Positions 59,256 through 64,000 of a DNA stretch of 64,000 bases are shown here, piece after piece. This DNA is from Siphonodentalium dalli (Eukaryota; Mollusca; Scaphopoda; Gadilida; Siphonodentaliidae). How positions within the stretch are numbered: the stretch's first letter is position 1; the number at the start of each line of letters is the position of its first letter. Made by a program: the position numbers and the translations under genes. A model generated the notes under the pieces. It was not told the origin of the DNA. It saw nothing but the letters and a program-made list of their open reading frames with translations, and searched no databases. Location: the NCBI GenBank assembly GCA_032622095.1, contig CP136068.1, positions 5,681,314-5,745,313 on the forward strand, read 5' to 3'.

Positions 59256-60290
59256 CAAGCCTGGATATAAGAGGTCGGACACGGTCATTGACCGAGCCAA
59301 ATACACCGATGACCGGCGCCGCCTTGTTATCATCCGTCAGTTTGTCCGGCGCCCATTATCTTCACAAAAAATATATAATTAAGGGGAAAACAACAAGTGG
59401 ATGTATTATCCGCGGCAAAGACATTCAATTACAACTACTGTGCACTAAATATCAAATCTCCCCACCAATACAACGCGTTTTACCGAAAACATGTTAATGA
59501 TCCGTTCCGTTTTCAGGACCTATAAATGTAATTTTAATGCAACCTCTATCCTAAATTGTCCGCGATTGATGATTGATCGCAAACTGCGAATTATTGCTGC
59601 CTTCACGTCTGCACTATTTACGACTTTCTATTTTTAGAACGTGAAAAACCCAGAAAAAATGGCTGCCACTGGGGGGAAACTCCAACCAAGAAATACACTT
59701 CGTCGTGTTTTTCTCGTTTGACGTAAGATACACGGAGATGTCACAAGTTAAATCAGCACAAGTGTAATATATTCCACAAGTTAAGGGTGTTAGTTGGAGA
59801 TTTAGCGGAAGAAATTCCGAAAAAATTCATACCGGGTAGTTTTTAAATCGCCGCGTTTTGAAACATGTGCTCGTGTTTACTTGGGGGAAGCACGGCGTAG
59901 GATTTTTTCTGCGGACTATTTTGCGCTACTATATCGGACAACTTCCGATTAATCTGATCCGATCCGGCCAATTTGAAATTAGCAATGGGCAGTTCAGTGA
60001 CTTAGCACAGTACATAATGTATGCAAAAGTCCCGATCACGTATAGTAATCCTAATTAAACGATTTGATCGACATTAATAGTTTCAGCTAAAAGTGATGTA
60101 AAACACCATAATTCATAACATGGTACATCAATGAATCTAATTTGTGCATTGGAATGGGCTAAAAAACAACTAATTGCTGCTATTTATTGATACCAGGTAA
60201 ATGACAGACACACTTTTCAAATGTCAGACGCCGAATCTTTGGTGCCTGTCATTTTGTCAGACATTCAAAAAAAATATATATCCAGGCTTG
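59256..60290. mobile_element. 1-kb inverted-repeat DNA element, copy 2 (opposite orientation)
   Basis: Ends CAAGCCTGGATATAAGAGG and ATATATATCCAGGCTTG, with the 8-bp duplication AAAGTCCC at 59248-59255 and 60291-60298. Relative to copy 1 (1019-1998) it is inverted and its centre (about 59925-60090) is different sequence. No transposase frame. The 8-bp duplication would fit a hAT-type or another 8-bp target family. Confidence 0.8.
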
Positions 60291-60298
60291 AAAGTCCC

Positions 60299-60913
60299 CC
60301 GTTGCGTGAACACTTGTCAAAACTTGTGTCGCTGCAATATGCGCTTACTGGACTCGGATATAGTATTTCGTTTCAAGAAAATGTTGAATACTCACGACCC
60401 AGAATGTCCTTAAATTTACCGTCTATATCGGTGATGAATAATTCGATGATTTATACTTTATTTGATACAGAATTCACAAGTATACATTCACTTCGGGCTC
60501 TTGGATTTTTCCAACCGCTGATATATACTATAATGCTGTTTAGAGGTAAACAATATTAACCCATATGTCTGTGCCATGGTACATACTTCCTTTCTGGATT
60601 CCATAGTATTCCAACAGCGGCTATATATCTGCCGTTTTAAACAGTTTGCTCCCAGTATTCTTGGGAGTCTCTGTCCGATAATTGTCAAATTGATGTATAC
60701 TATGTATGATAACTCTTAGAATCCAGTATATCAGTACAACATGAATGAATTAGTTCTTTGTTTGATATATTTCAATTTTGCATTGGTTTGGCAATAACCG
60801 CATGAGTTGTCTATACGCAACTTCTGCAACGTTAATTTATGTGTGTATGGTTGCTTGCTTCGAAGTCTCAATTTTTCCCGGAAGTGATTCTATGACGAAA
60901 TAGAATAAATAAA
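60299..60913. other. Unassigned stretch
   Basis: A frame that starts inside the MITE end and runs to 60559 has no recognised domain. Nothing else was seen. Confidence 0.4.
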
Positions 60914-61153
60914 TTAAACGAGGCTTCACCGTGAAGGTGAAGTTTGATTGTGATTCTATGAGGCATAGAATCACGGAGGGATCAATTACCACCCTCCCCA
61001 AAACCCCACCTTCTAAGCAACTATAAGGACACATACTTTGAAGAATGATAAATGAGACCACTGCGCAGCACTATCTCAATTGATCCCTCTGTGATTCTAT
61101 GCCTCATAGAATCATAATCAAACTTCACCTTCACGGGTGAAACCTCGTTTAAT
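60914..61153. mobile_element. Foldback MITE of about 240 bp
   Basis: Left arm TTAAACGAGGCTTCACCGTG (about 60914-60992), right arm its complement (61076-61152) with about five differences over 75 bases. Within the arms GATTCTATGAGGCATAGAAT is itself palindromic. Sequence to both sides and in the loop (CCCGGAAGTGATTCTATGAC, ATAAATGAGACCACTG) is related to 36650-36725. Confidence 0.75.
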
Positions 61154-61189
61154 AAAAAAAAATTTCATTGCTTTTTTGGTCATAATATC

Positions 61190-62000
61190 AAAAATTGAAA
61201 TAGACATGTCCAATGCAGGTCATTTATTTCAATGCATCGGTGCCTGAGAATTAATTATTTTGTTGGCCTTACCTGTACATCTAAAAAGAATGACTGAATG
61301 ACATATATACCTTACTTACCGGACAATAATACCGATATGTTGGTGATTTATAGAACCATGACAATCCATTATTCATGCTGTCTAACATATCTTACCCCAT
61401 TATGTTCTATAATTTATTCACAATCCCGACATATGGAATGTATAGAAAGCAAGGATCTACATATATACCTTAATTTGAAGAAAAAAAAATTTAAATTAAA
61501 AAAACAATTTTAATATCTTTTCCCTGATTGTTTTTTTATGTAGAATATAACTTACCCATATGTTGGTGAACCAAACTCACTCTAACATGTCTAACTCAAA
61601 CTGTCTAACATAGCATGCACCATTATGTTTTATAATTATTAACCATTCCGTCATATGGAATGTCAAAAAGCAAGGATCTACAATATATATCTTACTTAAT
61701 TTGAAAAAAATATTTTTTATGTTTTTCCCTTATTTTTTTACTTTGTAGAATATAACAAATTGAAATAAAAACGTCCTGTGCAGGCCATTTATTTCAATGA
61801 GTCGGTGACCTGAGAATCAAATGTTATTTTATGATTGCATGGCATGACTGCATGCATATATACCTTACTTACCGGTATGTTGGTGAACCAAACTCACTCT
61901 AACCATGACACTCCATTATTCATGCTGCCTGACATACATGTATCTTACCTTGTTATGTTCTATAATGTATTCACCATTCTGTTATATGGAGTGTACCTCC
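61190..62000. repeat. Diverged direct repeats, period about 270-570 bp
   Basis: AAATTGAAATA.A..TGTCC with CATTTATTTCAATG is at about 61192 and 61758. ATATATACCTTACTTACCGG with ATGTTGGTGA is at about 61302 and 61857, and a related ACTTACCCATATGTTGGTGA is at about 61550. Old, substitution-rich copies. Confidence 0.6.
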
Positions 62001-62889
62001 ATGTATTGAATAAAGCATTCCTCCTGTAGAACTGAAAACAACTCTTCTGTAACCTAAACACGGTTACACTCGACCTGTATTATACTTATCATTACGCTCA
62101 TAACTCTAATTACTTTCTCATCATTCCTTACCGGTTCGACCCGAAGAAACAAGTTACATTAATATGAACACATAAGGACACAGACACATAATGAAAACAA
62201 GGCAAATAAATACATGCAATAACATAGATGACACACACACTAAGAATCATGCAGACAAACAAATTCAAATCAAATAAATAATCATCCGACAATTGAAATA
62301 AATGCCCTATCTATAATTTTCATGCCGCCAAGCCTGAGGCCGCCAAAAAGGGGAACTGAGACCAGAGAAATAGCAGACTCCGAGACGACCAAGCCGGAGT
62401 TGGACCCAAATCAGGGATCTCTCTCTCTCTGGAAGACCCACCAACGCCAATGCCTTTGTGCAGTCTTACCGACTCGGAGCCGACCATTTCCTCAGCACCA
62501 CTCAGTAATACTAATTTGCTAAACAACATGCATTACTTGCTGCCACTGGCCACCTAAATATATGTGTGTGTTTATATACAATAAAGAACTGAATGGCTGA
62601 TAATGAATTATGCATGGCTGACTGCCCCAAATGAGAAACTGATATGAGTGAACAATCTGGAGGTGCATACTAGTCAGAAATTGAACATCACCTACATGTA
62701 CAAGATATTAATCATAATCATATTACTTCAATCTGTTGTACACCTGTATGAGAAAGGATCTCAATCTACGCGTACCTTCGAAATTAAGACTATATATAAT
62801 ATATCTTTGGGAGATCCTTTCTCAAAGAATACTCTATGTTTTGAGAAACTGCATGTGATTATGCGAACAAATGTTTGATAGAGTATTAT
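62001..62889. other. Unassigned stretch
   Basis: AT-rich, with a small GC-richer island at about 62320-62500 that contains overlapping short frames without domain features. Confidence 0.4.
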
Positions 62890-63245
62890 TCACTCCATTA
62901 CTCTTTTTCCAAGATTTTTGAAATCTTTTGGTCGGGGGATGATTGATGACATGATAATCTTGCTTGTGGTATGCTTGTGAGTTGCTTTTATCAAATCTTG
63001 ATATAGTTTTTTGAACTGCTTGTCTGTCAAGCTCAAATCTTCAATGTTATTTGTACCCACGTGGTATATGATATGAGAGAAAGAAGCTAAATTAGTACCT
63101 TTAAGCTTCTTGTTGCTTACTCTCCTTGTGAGGGTTTGGATGTCAGTACCTCTGAATGGTAGCACCTCCAGATCAAAATACTCGCTATGTATTTACATAT
63201 TGAGTCACTCACCAAAAGAACCTTCCGGTTTTTCTTGGCTGAAAA
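62890..63245 (-). pseudogene. SGNH-hydrolase-like domain of a retroelement, frameshifted
   Basis: On the minus strand a first frame gives RKVLLVSDSICKYI (block I, normally GDS with the catalytic Ser; here SDS) near 63190-63225. After a frameshift a second frame reads EVLPFRGTDIQTL, then IIYHVGTNNIEDLS (block III-like GTND), and KIIMSSIIPRPKD to the stop near 62890. This order is that of the esterase domains carried by ORF1 of several CR1/L2-type LINEs and other invertebrate retroelements. The shift and the altered motif mark it as decayed. Confidence 0.7.
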
Positions 63246-63361
63246 GAGAAAATTGATGCTAGAGAGAAGAAACTATGTGGTCGTTCATGCGCTTGGCGAT
63301 ATTGTATTTGTCCTGCATTGTATAGTGCAAATATCTTAAATAAACATACAGTTCTGTCGTC

Positions 63362-63714
63362 GTGATGGGTGACATGAATGCCCACATCAGCTCATCCCGC
63401 GACCCGAATCCAAGCACACCAGTAAGCCACACCGAGAGAACAGTTATGTTCGAATCATTCATCGGTCGCATGGAATCCTTCTCATCAACGACTCAGCTAT
63501 CGTGTTCAGGCCCGCTATTCACATTCTGTCCTTTTTCACCCAACTCTGGACCAACGCTTATCGACCACATCATTCTTCAGGATGAACTGAAAGATTTTGT
63601 GAGACGATCGAGCATAATTGACGACCACAGCCTCAACACGTCGAATCATCTTCCCGTGACATGTGATCTTGTCATCCCTGAATTGGATGCGACAATCGGG
63701 CAAACGCCTAAGTT
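63362..63714 (+). pseudogene. LINE apurinic-type endonuclease domain, cut by the assembly gap
   Basis: The frame contains MGDMNAH (the GDFN.H catalytic block), then TLIDHII (the DHI block) and LNTSNHLPV (the SDH.P block, with Asp changed to Asn, which removes the usual Asp). The spacing agrees with endonuclease domains of CR1/L2-type LINE ORF2. It runs into the N gap at 63715. It faces the opposite direction to the SGNH-like piece next to it, so they are not one undisturbed element. Confidence 0.75.
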
Positions 63715-63814
63715 NNNNNNNNNNNNNNNNNNNNNNNNNNNNNNNNNNNNNNNNNNNNNNNNNNNNNNNNNNNNNNNNNNNNNNNNNNNNNNNNNNNNNN
63801 NNNNNNNNNNNNNN
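63715..63814. other. Assembly gap of 100 N
   Basis: A run of exactly 100 N, the usual size of a scaffold gap of unknown length. After it, 186 bases of AT-rich sequence without a feature reach the window end. Confidence 0.99.
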
Positions 63815-64000
63815 TATATACACATAGGCCCATGGCTCGGTCAATGAAACAAATGTATATAAATTTCGGAAATTGGGAGCTAAACTGTGGTTTTACACTT
63901 ACTATATATGTGTAACAGCATGCAGATATATTATTGTAAGCTGCTGCGTTGAGGGTGGTATGATCGATTTGTCCACGAAATAATTCGAATTCTTAGTATG

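Noticed and set aside
59186-59497. 103-residue plus-strand frame
   Set aside because: It crosses the boundary of the MITE at 59256, so it cannot be a conserved gene.
60221-60559. 112-residue plus-strand frame
   Set aside because: It begins inside the inverted end of the MITE and shows no domain or splice context.

Overview
The window looks like non-coding, repeat-dense DNA from an animal nuclear genome, most likely a mollusc or other lophotrochozoan. The basis is: 5'-truncated non-LTR retrotransposon pieces, many MITE-like DNA transposons with target-site duplications (TSDs), long satellite-like arrays, split exons with GT-AG signals, and dispersed families such as the AGCTCACCTGAGACGAAGTC repeat, which I associate with molluscan genomes from memory. 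One 100-N assembly gap lies at 63715-63814. No bacterial gene organisation, rRNA, tRNA gene or CRISPR array was seen.

Layout. 1-3.3 kb: end of a LINE, a palindromic element split by a 980-bp inverted-repeat element and by a hAT-like element. 4.6-8.5 kb: dispersed and tandem repeats, then a 1561-bp piggyBac-like MITE. 8.5-14 kb: mostly unassigned, with a 374-bp MITE, a tandem array and one candidate host exon. 14-22.4 kb: satellite-like arrays, a C/G-tract array and a Tc1/mariner-like MITE. 23-30 kb: low-density DNA with a second candidate exon and a possible small pseudogene. 30.5-32.8 kb: a 5'-truncated LINE flanked by two 599-bp direct repeats.

37.0-44.9 kb is the centrepiece: a young LTR retroelement (599-bp LTRs differing at 2 positions, 4-bp TSD CTGC) whose only long open frame is an envelope protein of the baculovirus-F/errantivirus type. 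Its gag-pol region has collapsed to about 3.2 kb without a long frame. A strong splice donor just after an ATG near the 5' LTR and a strong acceptor at the env start are in matching phase, so env is probably made from a spliced subgenomic RNA.

47.1-52.5 kb is a Russian doll of three DNA transposons: a PIF/Harbinger-like element (TTA TSD) holding a hAT-like element (8-bp TSD), which holds another hAT-like element (8-bp TSD). 53.5-55.4 kb holds further repeats and a run of 44 G. 55.9-59.1 kb carries a candidate two-exon start of a small membrane protein, possibly claudin-like. 59.3-60.3 kb is an inverted second copy of the 1-kb element seen at 1.0 kb. 62.9-63.7 kb holds LINE pieces: an SGNH-hydrolase-like domain on the minus strand and an endonuclease domain on the plus strand, running into the gap.

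All host-gene calls are tentative. The transposon structures rest on directly visible repeats and TSDs and are the firmest part of the annotation.
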